Shown: positions 16,504-24,883, counted from the stretch's first letter. The stretch: 64,000 nucleotides of DNA from Marifrigoribacter sp047730175 (GCF_047730175.1 NZ_CP159833.1:1922001-1986000); one strand, 5' to 3'. The notes: generated by a model not told the origin, from the sequence alone. Program-made: numbers and translations.

Positions 16504-17073
16504 ATGAAAGTAAGTATTAGAAAAAAGGAGATAATTAAAGTTGCTTCTCAGCTTTTTAAAGACAAAGGATATAATGCAGTATCTATGCGTGATATTGCTC
16601 TGGCATTAGGTATAAAAGCCGCCAGTCTTTATAATCATATAGAAGGTAAACAGGAGATTCTTTCGATTTTGGTGCTGGATTTAGCAAAAGAATTTACCAA
16701 TGGAATGGAAAAAATTGTTTCGTCTTCAAGTTCACCTATTCAAAAAATAGAGCAGCTCATTGAAATGCATATCGATATAACAGTTACAAAATCTGAAGCA
16801 CTGGCGGCATTAAATAATGATTGGATGCATTTACAAGGCAATGATTTAAATAGTTTTATTGAAATGAGAGATGAGTATGAGGAAAATTTCAGAAATATAA
16901 TAAAAGAAGGAATTGCTAACAATAAAATTAAAAATCACCATCCAGAAGTTATTTTATTTTCCATGTTATCTACCCTCAGAACTCTGTATTTATGGAATCA
17001 AAAGAGAGGTAAATTAGAGGTTAATGTGTTAAAAAGAGATATGATTGCTGTTCTTTTAAAGGGAATTATTTGA
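16504..17073 (+). CDS. TetR/AcrR-family transcriptional regulator, probable paa repressor
   Basis: I chose the ATG at 16504 (MKVSIRKKEIIKVASQ, 189 residues) over an in-frame TTG at 16486, because TetR proteins start just before the helix that opens the HTH domain. Residues about 5-50 form the TetR DNA-binding domain, with MRDIALALGIKAASLYNHI as the HTH. The C-terminal ligand domain is diverse. It sits immediately before paaE and divergent from the hydroxylase. Repression of paa genes with relief by phenylacetyl-CoA is known for TetR-type PaaR proteins in other bacteria; here it is inferred from position and from the palindrome at 17096. Confidence 0.88.
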   Translation: MKVSIRKKEIIKVASQLFKDKGYNAVSMRDIALALGIKAASLYNHIEGKQEILSILVLDLAKEFTNGMEKIVSSSSSPIQKIEQLIEMHIDITVTKSEALAALNNDWMHLQGNDLNSFIEMRDEYEENFRNIIKEGIANNKIKNHHPEVILFSMLSTLRTLYLWNQKRGKLEVNVLKRDMIAVLLKGII

Positions 17074-17081
17074 TAAATTAA

Positions 17082-17089
17082 TAAATTTG
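17082..17089 (+). promoter_or_regulatory. Candidate -7 box of the paa operon
   Basis: TAAATTTG matches the Bacteroidota TAnnTTTG -7 consensus exactly and lies 51 bp before the paaE start. No good -33 element was seen at standard spacing. The palindrome at 17096 begins 6 bp downstream, where it would cover the transcription start. Confidence 0.5.
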
Positions 17090-17095
17090 GATATT

Positions 17096-17115
17096 AAACT
17101 AACAAGCGTTAGTTT
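17096..17115. promoter_or_regulatory. Probable PaaR-type operator
   Basis: AAACTAACAAGCGTTAGTTT is a perfect inverted repeat with 8-bp arms and a 4-bp spacer, between the TetR gene and paaE. Its core CTAACAAGCGTTAG fits, with one mismatch, the pseudopalindrome CNAACGNNCGTTNG that I recall for the TetR-family PaaR of Thermus. Position over the expected transcription start suits repression. Confidence 0.7.
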
Positions 17116-17140
17116 TGTATACCATAGAAAAAGATAGAAA

Positions 17141-18214
17141 GTGGCTAAATTTCATACATTAAAAGTTAAAAATATATACAAAGAGACGTCAGATTGTTCT
17201 GTAATTTCTTTTGATATTCCTGAGAACCTTAGAGGTGAGTTTACTTATACTTCAGGGCAGCATTTAACACTTAAAGCAGATATTGAAGGAGAAGATGTCC
17301 GCAGGTCATATAGCTTATGCTCAAGTCCTTTAGAGGAGAAGTGGGAGGTAGCTGTAAAGCAAATACCAGGAGGTAAATTTTCAACGTTAGTAAACGAAAC
17401 TTTAAAAGTTGGGGATGAATTAGAGGTAATGGCACCTAGTGGAACATTTGGTGTAGATACAAATTCAATGAATAAAAAGAATTATCTTTTTTTCTCTGCA
17501 GGTAGTGGTATTACTCCCATGATATCAATGATCAAAACCTATTTAGCAAGTGAACCTGATTCGACGTGTAAATTGTTTTTTGTAAATAAAACAGCAAAAT
17601 CGATTATCTTTAAAGAAGAATTAGAACAATTGCGAAACACTTATTTTGGACGATTAGAGATTTATTATTTCTTAACCAAAGAAAAAAGAGATATCGAATT
17701 ATTTAACGGTCGTTTTGATGAAGAAAAACTAAGGGTTTTAACAGATAACTTAATAGATATTCCCGACACGAACGAAGTGTTTTTATGCGGGCCAGAAGAC
17801 ATGGTAAACTTTGTTAGTTCCAATTTAGAAAGTGAAGGGTTGTCTAAGGATTTAATTCATTACGAGTTATTTGTAACTGGACTTTCTGAGGAAGATAAAT
17901 TAAGAGCTGAACGATTAGCACAACAAAATGTTGAAGGGATTGAAGTCACAATAGTAGATGGTGGAAAAGAGTTTCAATTTACTATGACTAAAGAATACGA
18001 TAATATTTTGGATGCAGCATTAGGAGCGGGAGCAGATCTACCGTTTGCTTGTAAAGGCGGAGTTTGTAGTACCTGTAAATGCGAAGTGATTGAAGGTTCG
18101 GTAGAAATGAAAGTTAATTATGCTTTAGATGAAAAAGAAGTAGCTCAAAATTTTGTTTTAAGTTGTCAGTCAGTGCCCACTTCTGATAATTTGAAAGTTG
18201 ATTTTGATGTATAA
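17141..18214 (+). CDS. paaE: Phenylacetyl-CoA epoxidase, reductase subunit PaaE
   Basis: The 357-residue flavo-iron-sulfur reductase passes electrons from NAD(P)H to the PaaABC(D) epoxidase. The N-terminal FAD-binding domain contains RSYS (55-58) and is followed by an NAD-binding domain (SAGSGITPM; LCGPEDMV). The C-terminal plant-type [2Fe-2S] ferredoxin has its four cysteines at C304, C309, C312 and C342. The start is GTG at 17141, with MAKFHTLKV as the natural N-terminus. It is first in the operon, unlike Escherichia coli where paaE follows paaABCD. The candidate promoter and palindromic operator lie directly upstream. Confidence 0.95.
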   Translation: MAKFHTLKVKNIYKETSDCSVISFDIPENLRGEFTYTSGQHLTLKADIEGEDVRRSYSLCSSPLEEKWEVAVKQIPGGKFSTLVNETLKVGDELEVMAPSGTFGVDTNSMNKKNYLFFSAGSGITPMISMIKTYLASEPDSTCKLFFVNKTAKSIIFKEELEQLRNTYFGRLEIYYFLTKEKRDIELFNGRFDEEKLRVLTDNLIDIPDTNEVFLCGPEDMVNFVSSNLESEGLSKDLIHYELFVTGLSEEDKLRAERLAQQNVEGIEVTIVDGGKEFQFTMTKEYDNILDAALGAGADLPFACKGGVCSTCKCEVIEGSVEMKVNYALDEKEVAQNFVLSCQSVPTSDNLKVDFDV

Positions 18215-18233
18215 TAGAAATAGAAAATAGACC

Positions 18234-18268
18234 GCTTCGCTTATGGATAATAGATATTCATACGAAGC
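18234..18268 (+). repeat. Intra-operon hairpin, copy 1 (paaE-paaA gap)
   Basis: GCTTCG (18234-18239) and TATG (18242-18245) can pair with CATA (18259-18262) and CGAAGC (18263-18268). The surrounding AGACCGCTTCGCTT is shared with the paaC-paaD gap and, more weakly, with the paaG-paaH gap. Confidence 0.6.
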
Positions 18269-18369
18269 ATTGAAATAAATGACTTAATAAAGTTGGTGTA
18301 ATAATTTAAAATGAGGTTTTTTTATAAAAAACTTACAACTTAAGGCATAAAACTTAAAGCTTATTATTT

Positions 18370-19326
18370 ATGAGTGAACAAGAAATAAAAAATTTAGAAG
18401 AAATATTTGAATCTCGAATTGCTCGTAATGAAAAAATAGAGCCTAAAGATTGGATGCCTGAGAAGTACAGAAAGACGCATATTCGTCAAATGTCTCAACA
18501 CGCCCATTCAGAAATTATTGGGATGCTTCCTGAAAGTAATTGGATTACAAGAGCTCCTTCTTTAAGACGAAAAGTAGCTTTATTAGCAAAAGTTCAAGAC
18601 GAAGCGGGTCATGGTTTATATTTATACTCTGCTTGTGAAACTTTAGGAATTTCAAGAGATGAATTGTATGAACAGTTGCATTCTGGAAAAGCAAAGTATT
18701 CAAGTATTTTTAATTATCCAACTGTCACATGGGCAGATATGGGAGCTATTGGTTGGTTAGTAGATGGAGCAGCAATCATTAATCAAGTACCTTTATGTAA
18801 TACATCATTTGGACCTTATGCAAGAGCGATGGTTCGAGTTTGTAAAGAAGAAAGCTTTCATCAAAGACAAGGTTTTGAAATTATGTTGAAGCTATGTCAA
18901 GGTTCTCCAGAACAAAAAGAAATGGCACAAGACGCTTTAAATCGTTGGTGGTGGCCTAGTTTAATGATGTTAGGGCCGACTGATGATGAATCAGTACATA
19001 CGGAGCAATCTATGAAATGGAAATTAAAAAGAAAAACGAATGATGAGCTACGTCAACAGTTTATTGATCAAACGGTACCTCAAGCAGAAATTTTAGGAAT
19101 AACAGTTCCAGATCCAGATTTAAAATGGAACGAAGAGAAAGGGCAATATGATTTTGGTGAAATTAATTGGGATGAGTTTTGGCAAGTTGTGAAAGGACAT
19201 GGACCCTGTAATAAAGAAAGAATGGCTGCAAGAGTAAATGCATGGGAAGAAGGAGAATGGGTTAGAGACGCTGCCGTTTCTTATGCAGAGAAAAAAGAAA
19301 AAAAGAATGTTGCGAAAGCAAGTTAA
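18370..19326 (+). CDS. paaA: Phenylacetyl-CoA epoxidase, catalytic subunit PaaA
   Basis: This protein (318 residues, the normal length) is the diiron monooxygenase subunit that inserts oxygen into the phenyl ring of phenylacetyl-CoA to give the 1,2-epoxide. The carboxylate/histidine ligands of the ferritin-like four-helix bundle are visible: E48, E78-x-x-H81 (EAGH) and E161-x-x-H164 (ESFH). GPTDDESVHTEQSMKWKLK near the C-terminal half is typical of PaaA. It follows paaE after a 155-bp gap containing a hairpin element, and precedes paaB by 10 bp. Confidence 0.97.
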   Translation: MSEQEIKNLEEIFESRIARNEKIEPKDWMPEKYRKTHIRQMSQHAHSEIIGMLPESNWITRAPSLRRKVALLAKVQDEAGHGLYLYSACETLGISRDELYEQLHSGKAKYSSIFNYPTVTWADMGAIGWLVDGAAIINQVPLCNTSFGPYARAMVRVCKEESFHQRQGFEIMLKLCQGSPEQKEMAQDALNRWWWPSLMMLGPTDDESVHTEQSMKWKLKRKTNDELRQQFIDQTVPQAEILGITVPDPDLKWNEEKGQYDFGEINWDEFWQVVKGHGPCNKERMAARVNAWEEGEWVRDAAVSYAEKKEKKNVAKAS

Positions 19327-19336
19327 AACTACTAAT

Positions 19337-19621
19337 ATGAAAAAAAATTGGCCCCTTTGGGAAATATTTGTTAGAAGTAAAAACGGATTAGAACATCGTC
19401 ATTTTGGAAGTCTTCATGCAACTGATGCAGAAATGGCTCTTGAAAATGCAAGAGATGTGTATACCCGTAGAAATGAAGGTGTAAGTATTTGGGTAGTAGA
19501 AAGTAAATATATAACAGCTTCAAATCCAGAAGAGAACGGCGAATTATTTGAGCCAGCACAAGATAAGATATACCGTCATCCAACATTTTATGAATTACCG
19601 GATGAATTAAAACATATGTGA
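19337..19621 (+). CDS. paaB: Phenylacetyl-CoA epoxidase subunit PaaB
   Basis: The 94-residue protein starts at ATG 19337 (MKKNWPLWEIFVRSK). The longer reading frame that opens inside paaA is rejected because PaaB proteins are about 95 residues and begin just before WPLWEVF. PaaB is a small structural subunit of the epoxidase that bridges PaaAC heterodimers. The core HFGSLHATDAEMALENARD, then YTRRNEG, is typical. It is followed by a 63-bp gap with an ATCCTGAA/TTCAGGAT hairpin before paaC. Confidence 0.95.
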   Translation: MKKNWPLWEIFVRSKNGLEHRHFGSLHATDAEMALENARDVYTRRNEGVSIWVVESKYITASNPEENGELFEPAQDKIYRHPTFYELPDELKHM

Positions 19622-19633
19622 CAACTTGTTGTC

Positions 19634-19654
19634 ATCCTGAATTAGTTTCAGGAT
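19634..19654 (+). repeat. Hairpin in paaB-paaC gap
   Basis: ATCCTGAA, loop TTAGT, TTCAGGAT: a perfect 8-bp stem within the wider TGTCATCCTGAA...TTCAGGATC repeat that recurs at 21955 and is a common type of flavobacterial intergenic repeat. Confidence 0.7.
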
Positions 19655-19684
19655 CCCATCAAGAAATCACAAAAACTTAAACAG

Positions 19685-20440
19685 ATGAAAAACAATCATT
19701 TAGTAAAATATATTTTAGGAATCGCGGACAACTCTCTTATTTTAGGACAGCGTTTGGGTGAGTTATGTGGACATGGTCCTGCCTTAGAAACAGATATTGC
19801 ATTAACAAACATTTCATTAGATTTATTAGGACAAACCCGTAACTATTACCAATACATTGCAAAAATTGTTGGTGATGATAAAACGGAAGATGATATCGCT
19901 TTTCTAAGAACAGAAAGAGAATATTTAAATGTATTATTGGTAGAACAACCTAACCAGCATTTTGGTTATGTCATTGCACGCCAATTTTATTTCGATGTGT
20001 ATCATTATCTATTATTACAGAAGCTTCAATCTAGTAGCGATGAAACGTTAGCTGCTATTGCAACAAAAAGCATAAAAGAAGTGAGTTATCATCAACGTTT
20101 TTCTTCAGATTGGATTAAAAGATTAGGGGATGGTACTTCGGAAAGTCATGATAAAATTCAAACAGCAATAAATGATCTTTGGGCTTATACCGATGAATTA
20201 TTTGAAGTTACTGAAGATGATTCACAAATGAATACTATGGGTGTTGGAGTTGATGTAACTGAATTAAAAGCTGAATATTACGCAAGAGTTTCAGAAGTAT
20301 TAAAAGAAGCAACGATAGAAGTTCCAGAGAATCAGTATTTCAAAAAAGGAGGAAAAATAGGAATACACAGTGAACATATGGGGTATATTTTAGCAGATTT
20401 GCAATTTATGCAACGTACCTATCCAAATATGAAATGGTAA
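19685..20440 (+). CDS. paaC: Phenylacetyl-CoA epoxidase subunit PaaC
   Basis: This 251-residue protein is the structural partner of PaaA. It shares the ferritin-like fold but serves to stabilise the catalytic subunit. Family landmarks are ADNSLILGQRLGELCGHGP at residues about 12-30, LLGQTRNYYQY, and QPNQHFGYVIARQFYFD. The length is normal. It lies between paaB and paaD in the standard A-B-C-D order. Confidence 0.95.
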   Translation: MKNNHLVKYILGIADNSLILGQRLGELCGHGPALETDIALTNISLDLLGQTRNYYQYIAKIVGDDKTEDDIAFLRTEREYLNVLLVEQPNQHFGYVIARQFYFDVYHYLLLQKLQSSSDETLAAIATKSIKEVSYHQRFSSDWIKRLGDGTSESHDKIQTAINDLWAYTDELFEVTEDDSQMNTMGVGVDVTELKAEYYARVSEVLKEATIEVPENQYFKKGGKIGIHSEHMGYILADLQFMQRTYPNMKW

Positions 20441-20462
20441 AATAGAAATGAGATGCTAGACC

Positions 20463-20531
20463 GCTTCACTTCTAGATATTAGACATTAATAAGAAGAAAA
20501 AAATAATGTCAGTTCGAGTATTTTGTGAAGC
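20463..20531 (+). repeat. Intra-operon hairpin, copy 2 (paaC-paaD gap)
   Basis: GCTTCAC (20463-20469) can pair with GTGAAGC (20525-20531). Compared with the GCTTCG arms before paaA, the G:C pair has become A:T on both sides, a compensatory change. A second imperfect palindrome, GTTCGAGTATTTTG with CAAAACGTATTGAGAAC, overlaps it at 20512-20547 and ends 2 bp before the paaD ATG. Confidence 0.55.
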
Positions 20532-20549
20532 AAAACGTATTGAGAACAG

Positions 20550-21050
20550 ATGATTGCAGAACAGCCAAATATAGACAAGCATTTAAAAACTATTTTAGCA
20601 ACGGTTTCAGATCCTGAAATCCCAGTATTGGCTATTTTAGAGATGGGAGTAGTTCGAGAAGCATATATAGAAAACGAAATAGTTCAAATTAAAATAACTC
20701 CTACCTATTCAGGATGTCCAGCAATGGATGTTATCGCAGATGATATTATCGCTGCTTTTGAAAATGAAGGAATGAAAGCTAAAGTAGAACTGATTTTATC
20801 TCCCGCTTGGACCACCGATTGGATTACTACGAAAGGAAGAAAAGCCTTAGAAGAATATGGAATTGCAGCTCCTCTAAATGAGCATGCAGATAAAGAAGCG
20901 CTTCTTGGAAATAAAAAAATCGTAAAATGCCCTCAATGTAGCTCAACAAATACTATTTTAGTAAGTCAGTTTGGTTCTACAGCTTGCAAAGCGTTTTTTA
21001 AATGTGAAGACTGTAAAGAACCATTCGATTATTTTAAATGTCTAAAATAG
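20550..21050 (+). CDS. paaD: Phenylacetyl-CoA epoxidase maturation subunit PaaD
   Basis: The protein has 166 residues. Residues 1 to about 100 form a MIP18/DUF59 domain (TVSDPEIPVLAILEMGVVR; TPTYSGCPAMD with the conserved Cys). A zinc-ribbon-like tail follows, with two CxxC pairs (CPQCSS and CEDCKEP) and a final Cys. PaaD is required for epoxidase activity and is thought to help assemble or protect the metal centre. It is 109 bp downstream of paaC; a palindrome ends immediately before its ATG and may limit its translation. Confidence 0.93.
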   Translation: MIAEQPNIDKHLKTILATVSDPEIPVLAILEMGVVREAYIENEIVQIKITPTYSGCPAMDVIADDIIAAFENEGMKAKVELILSPAWTTDWITTKGRKALEEYGIAAPLNEHADKEALLGNKKIVKCPQCSSTNTILVSQFGSTACKAFFKCEDCKEPFDYFKCLK

Positions 21051-21085
21051 ACAAGAATAATTTTAAATAAAACAGCTTAAATTAT

Positions 21086-21871
21086 ATGAGTACACCATCG
21101 ATAGAAGTAATCATTTCAAACAGTGTAGCATTTTTAACATTAAATAGACCCGAAGTTTTTAATAGTTTCAATAGAGAAATGGCTTTGCGCTTGCAAAGTG
21201 AATTAGATCGTTGTGCTGAAAACAATGAAGTAAGAGCAATTGTTCTTTCAGGAAATGGAAAAGCATTTTGTGCGGGACAGGATTTAAAAGAAGTAACGAC
21301 TCCAGAATTAAATCCAGGTTTTAAAGTTATATTGGAAGAACATTACAATCCGATAATTAAAAAAATTAGAAGTATTTCTAAACCAGTTATTGCTGCAGTA
21401 AATGGTGTTGCGGCAGGAGCGGGAGCAAACATAGCATTGGCTTGTGATATTGTTGTAGCTTCGGAAAGAGCTAGTTTTATTCAAGCATTTAGTAAAATAG
21501 GATTAGTTCCAGATAGTGGTGGGACTTTCTTTTTACCAAGACTTATTGGATTTCAAAAAGCATCTGCTTTAATGATGTTAGGCGATAAAGTTTCAGCTGA
21601 AGAGGCTGAACACTTAGGAATGATTTATAAAGTTTATAGTGCTGAAGACTTTAATGCTGAAGTCACTGTACTTGCTGAAAAAATGGCCAAAATGCCAACG
21701 AAAGCTTTAGGCCTGACGAAACAATTATTGAATAATTCAATGACAAATAGCTTAAATGAACAATTAGAAATGGAGTCAAAATTTCAAATTGAAGCTGCGC
21801 AGTCTAATGATTATAATGAAGGTGTTAGTTCTTTTGTAGAAAAAAGAAAACCTAATTTTAAAGGAAACTAA
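21086..21871 (+). CDS. paaG: Ring-1,2-epoxyphenylacetyl-CoA isomerase PaaG (crotonase family)
   Basis: The protein (261 residues) is a crotonase-fold enzyme. NGKAFCAGQDLKE near residue 60 and AAVNGVAAGAGANIALACD near 110-130 form the oxyanion hole. GLVPDSGGTFFLPR near residue 142 has the PaaG-like Asp. PaaG converts the unstable epoxide into the seven-membered oxepin-CoA and also shifts double bonds later in the pathway. PaaF (enoyl-CoA hydratase) is a near relative and cannot be fully excluded without alignment. It is 35 bp after paaD. Confidence 0.87.
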   Translation: MSTPSIEVIISNSVAFLTLNRPEVFNSFNREMALRLQSELDRCAENNEVRAIVLSGNGKAFCAGQDLKEVTTPELNPGFKVILEEHYNPIIKKIRSISKPVIAAVNGVAAGAGANIALACDIVVASERASFIQAFSKIGLVPDSGGTFFLPRLIGFQKASALMMLGDKVSAEEAEHLGMIYKVYSAEDFNAEVTVLAEKMAKMPTKALGLTKQLLNNSMTNSLNEQLEMESKFQIEAAQSNDYNEGVSSFVEKRKPNFKGN

Positions 21872-21892
21872 ATAGATATTAGAAGATAGAAC

Positions 21893-21975
21893 GCTTCGCT
21901 TTTAGAATAAAGATTAAATCAATGCGAAACGTATAATTACAATAATTCTTTGTCATCCTGAACTTGATTCAGGAT
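21893..21975 (+). repeat. Intra-operon hairpins, copy 3 (paaG-paaH gap)
   Basis: ACGCTTCGC (arm ends 21899) pairs with GCGAAACGT (arm starts 21924) with one mismatch, the third copy of the GCTTCGC-type element. It is followed by ATCCTGAA (21955-21962), loop CTTGA, TTCAGGAT (21968-21975), identical in its stem to the hairpin between paaB and paaC. Confidence 0.6.
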
Positions 21976-21995
21976 CTCATTACAATAAAAAAATA

Positions 21996-23192
21996 ATGAC
22001 AAATAAAGACTCAATTAACAATCACCAATCATCAATAAAAACTGTTGGAATTATTGGCGGAGGAACCATGGGAAGCGGTATTGCACAAGTCGCAGCTACT
22101 GCTGGATGTCATGTAAAACTGTTTGATACAAAGCTAGAAGCACTAGACAAGGCAAAAGCCTCTTTAGAAAAAATATTAAATCGTCTAATTGAAAAAGGAA
22201 GAATTGATGGACCAGAGAAATCAAGAATTCAGGGAAATATTCAATACGTAAATTCATTAAAAGAATTAGGTGATTCAAATTTAACCATAGAAGCAATTAT
22301 TGAAAATTTAGATATAAAACAAAAGGTGTTTTCTGAATTAGAAAGCTATGTTTCTGAAGATTGTATTATTGCTTCAAATACCTCAAGTCTTTCAATTGCA
22401 TCGATTGCCTCTTCTTTAAAAAAACCGGAACGTTGTGTAGGAATACATTTTTTTAACCCTGCTCCTTTAATGAAATTAGTTGAGGTGATTCCAGCGATAC
22501 AAACTTCAGAAGAAGTATTAAACCGTTCCGTTCAAACAATTAAAGATTGGGGGAAAGTAGTAGCAGTAGCAAAAGATACTCCAGGCTTTATTGTAAACAG
22601 AGTGGCTCGTCCTTTTTACGGGGAATCTTTGCGAATTTACGAAGAAGGATTAGCTGATTTCGTCACCATTGATTGGGCGTTAAAAAGCAAAGGTGGTTTT
22701 AGAATGGGGCCATTTGAATTAATGGATTTTATAGGAAACGATGTCAATTATACCGTTACTGAAACAGTGTTTACCTCTTTTTATTTCGACCCAAGATATA
22801 AACCAGCATTTACTCAAAAACGCTTTAGTGAAGCAGGGTATTTAGGTAGAAAAAGTGGAAAAGGATATTATGATTATTCTGAAAATGCAGTAAAACCATT
22901 GCCGAAAGAAGATTCAGAATTAGCGAATAGTATTTTTGATAGAGTGTTAGTAATGTTGATCAATGAAGCAGCAGATGCGTTATTTCTAAATATCGCTTCA
23001 GCAGAAGATATCGATAGTGCGATGACAAAAGGAGTTAATTATCCAAAAGGACTATTGGCATGGGCAGATGAAAAAGGGATAGATTGGTGTGTATCTAAAT
23101 TAGATGCTCTGTACGGTGAATACCATGAAGATCGTTACCGTTGTTCTCCATTACTTCGTAAAATGAATCGCGATAATAAAAACTTCTTTTAA
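21996..23192 (+). CDS. paaH: 3-hydroxyacyl-CoA dehydrogenase PaaH
   Basis: The protein has 398 residues. An N-terminal Rossmann domain (GIIGGGTMGSGIAQVAATAG, residues 18-37) is followed by the catalytic region SNTSSLSI and HFFNPAPLMKLVEVI, then two C-terminal 3HCDH helical domains. It oxidises 3-hydroxyadipyl-CoA to 3-oxoadipyl-CoA with NAD in the lower phenylacetate pathway. It is longer than the roughly 280-residue single-domain HBD enzymes but shorter than E. coli PaaH; the second C-terminal domain is shortened. Its stop is followed directly by the paaI ATG with no gap, indicating coupling. Confidence 0.9.
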   Translation: MTNKDSINNHQSSIKTVGIIGGGTMGSGIAQVAATAGCHVKLFDTKLEALDKAKASLEKILNRLIEKGRIDGPEKSRIQGNIQYVNSLKELGDSNLTIEAIIENLDIKQKVFSELESYVSEDCIIASNTSSLSIASIASSLKKPERCVGIHFFNPAPLMKLVEVIPAIQTSEEVLNRSVQTIKDWGKVVAVAKDTPGFIVNRVARPFYGESLRIYEEGLADFVTIDWALKSKGGFRMGPFELMDFIGNDVNYTVTETVFTSFYFDPRYKPAFTQKRFSEAGYLGRKSGKGYYDYSENAVKPLPKEDSELANSIFDRVLVMLINEAADALFLNIASAEDIDSAMTKGVNYPKGLLAWADEKGIDWCVSKLDALYGEYHEDRYRCSPLLRKMNRDNKNFF

Positions 23193-23600
23193 ATGTTAGC
23201 AGGAGATAAAATTCCACATAAAATGTTAAGTCTTGATGCTTTTAGTAAAAGCCTTGGAATGGAAATATTAGCATGTGAAGTTGGGAAATGCAAAGTTGCT
23301 TTAACCGTAAGAAAAGATATGCTCAATAGCATGAATTATGCGCATGGTGGTATTACCTATGCATTAGCGGATACAGCTTTTGGTTTTACTGCAAATACCC
23401 ATGGAAAATATGCTGTTTCTATCGAAACTTCCATTAATCATATTGAAGCTATAAATGAAGGTGATTATTTAATTGCTGAATCAGTTATTGAAAAAGTGAA
23501 CACAAAAATTGGTTTTAATATTGTCGAGATTAAAAGAGGCGAAGAACTAGTTGCTCTATTTAAAGGAGTTGTGTATAGAACTTCAAAAGACTGGAAATAA
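23193..23600 (+). CDS. paaI: Hydroxyphenylacetyl-CoA thioesterase PaaI
   Basis: This 135-residue hotdog-fold thioesterase has the family motif HGGITYALADTAF, with H51 and the catalytic-type Asp at residue 60. PaaI hydrolyses dead-end CoA thioesters formed when the phenylacetate pathway stalls and so recycles CoA. The start abuts the paaH stop. It is the last recognisable paa gene here: the thiolase paaJ, ligase paaK, ring-opening paaZ and hydratase paaF that often follow in flavobacteria are absent, and a glycosyltransferase comes next. Confidence 0.92.
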   Translation: MLAGDKIPHKMLSLDAFSKSLGMEILACEVGKCKVALTVRKDMLNSMNYAHGGITYALADTAFGFTANTHGKYAVSIETSINHIEAINEGDYLIAESVIEKVNTKIGFNIVEIKRGEELVALFKGVVYRTSKDWK

Positions 23601-23610
23601 AATCACAAAT

Positions 23611-24849
23611 TTGAAAACACTTCTTGTTATAGGACATACATTCCCTGAACCCTCTACAACTGCCGCGGGTTCTAGAATGATGCAATTATTGCAACTATTT
23701 CAGGAAGATAATTACAGCATTACATTTGCATCTACAGCCACTGTTTCTGAAAAATCTGAATCATTTGAAAATTTAAATATTGATAGGGTTTCTATTCAAT
23801 TAAATGATTCAAGTTTTGATGAATGTATCGTAAAACTGAATCCGACTGCTGTTTTATTTGATCGTTATATTACGGAAGAACAATTTGGCTGGAGAGTTTC
23901 TAAGCAATGCCCAAATACCTTAAAAATATTAGATACAGAAGATTTACACTTTCTCCGTAAGGCAAGGGAGAAAGCTTTTAAATCTAAAGATGGTATTGAA
24001 AATGCTGATTTATATTCTGAAACTGCAAAACGCGAAATTGCAAGTATCTATCGCTGTGATCTAACGCTTATAATTTCTGAATTTGAACTGAATTTACTTC
24101 AGAATAAATTTCAAATCAATAAAGACATTCTGCTTTATTTGCCTTTTCTAGAGGAACACATTTCCGAAGAAATAATAAACTCTTTACCATCATTTGAAGA
24201 ACGCAACGATTTTATGACCCTTGGTAATTTATTGCATGCACCTAATGTTGATTCGGTATTGTATTTAAAAAAGGAGATTTGGCCGTTTATTAGAAAACAA
24301 TTACCAAATGCAATTTTAAATATATATGGAAATTATGCTCCTCAGCAAATTTCAGCATTGCACAATGAGAAAGAAGGTTTTTTGATTAAAGGATGGGCTG
24401 AAAATCTATCAAAAGTAATGTCTTCTTCGAAAATTTGTTTGGCTCCTTTACGATTTGGAGCAGGATTAAAAGGGAAGTTGTTGGATGCTATGAAATGGGG
24501 AACCCCTTCAATCACAACATCAATTGGCGCTGAAGGAATGCATGGAGATTTAAATTATTCAGGGATAGTTTCAGAAGATACAGAGAGTTTTGCACGAGCA
24601 GCGGTTCAATTATACACTTCAGAAGAACAATGGGAAGTAACACAAAAACAAGGCTTTCAAATCATTAATCAACGGTTTCAGAAGTCAATTTTTAAAGATG
24701 CTTTTTTAAAAAAAATTTCAGAAATTGAAGAAAATCTAAAACTTCACAGGAATTCAAATTTTATGGGTCAAATTCTTCAACATCACACCTTAAAAAGTAC
24801 TCAATATATGAGTAAATGGATCGAAGAAAAAAATAAGAAAAGTCAATAG
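23611..24849 (+). CDS. Glycosyltransferase family 1/4-like (GT-B)
   Basis: I choose the TTG at 23611 (MKTLLVIGHTFPEPST, 412 residues). A start further upstream would overlap paaI by 50 bp and put an unrelated leader before the typical GT-B N-terminus. The first half is a GT4-type acceptor domain. The second half has the nucleotide-sugar-binding segment ICLAPLRFGAGLKGKLLDAM and GTPSITTSIGAEG. The protein lacks a signal peptide and should act in the cytoplasm. It is only 10 bp after paaI but functionally unrelated, so it is either co-transcribed by accident or has its own promoter inside paaI. Acceptor and donor are unknown. Confidence 0.85.
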   Translation: MKTLLVIGHTFPEPSTTAAGSRMMQLLQLFQEDNYSITFASTATVSEKSESFENLNIDRVSIQLNDSSFDECIVKLNPTAVLFDRYITEEQFGWRVSKQCPNTLKILDTEDLHFLRKAREKAFKSKDGIENADLYSETAKREIASIYRCDLTLIISEFELNLLQNKFQINKDILLYLPFLEEHISEEIINSLPSFEERNDFMTLGNLLHAPNVDSVLYLKKEIWPFIRKQLPNAILNIYGNYAPQQISALHNEKEGFLIKGWAENLSKVMSSSKICLAPLRFGAGLKGKLLDAMKWGTPSITTSIGAEGMHGDLNYSGIVSEDTESFARAAVQLYTSEEQWEVTQKQGFQIINQRFQKSIFKDAFLKKISEIEENLKLHRNSNFMGQILQHHTLKSTQYMSKWIEEKNKKSQ

Positions 24850-24883
24850 CTCAATCAAATTTTATATTCACTAAATTAGACCA

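Noticed and set aside
19238..19336. Longer N-terminus for paaB starting inside paaA
   Set aside because: It overlaps paaA in another frame and gives a basic leader absent from the PaaB family; ATG 19337 gives the standard length.
23551..23610. Upstream start for the glycosyltransferase after paaI
   Set aside because: It would overlap paaI by 50 bp and add residues foreign to the family; TTG 23611 begins the normal Rossmann strand.
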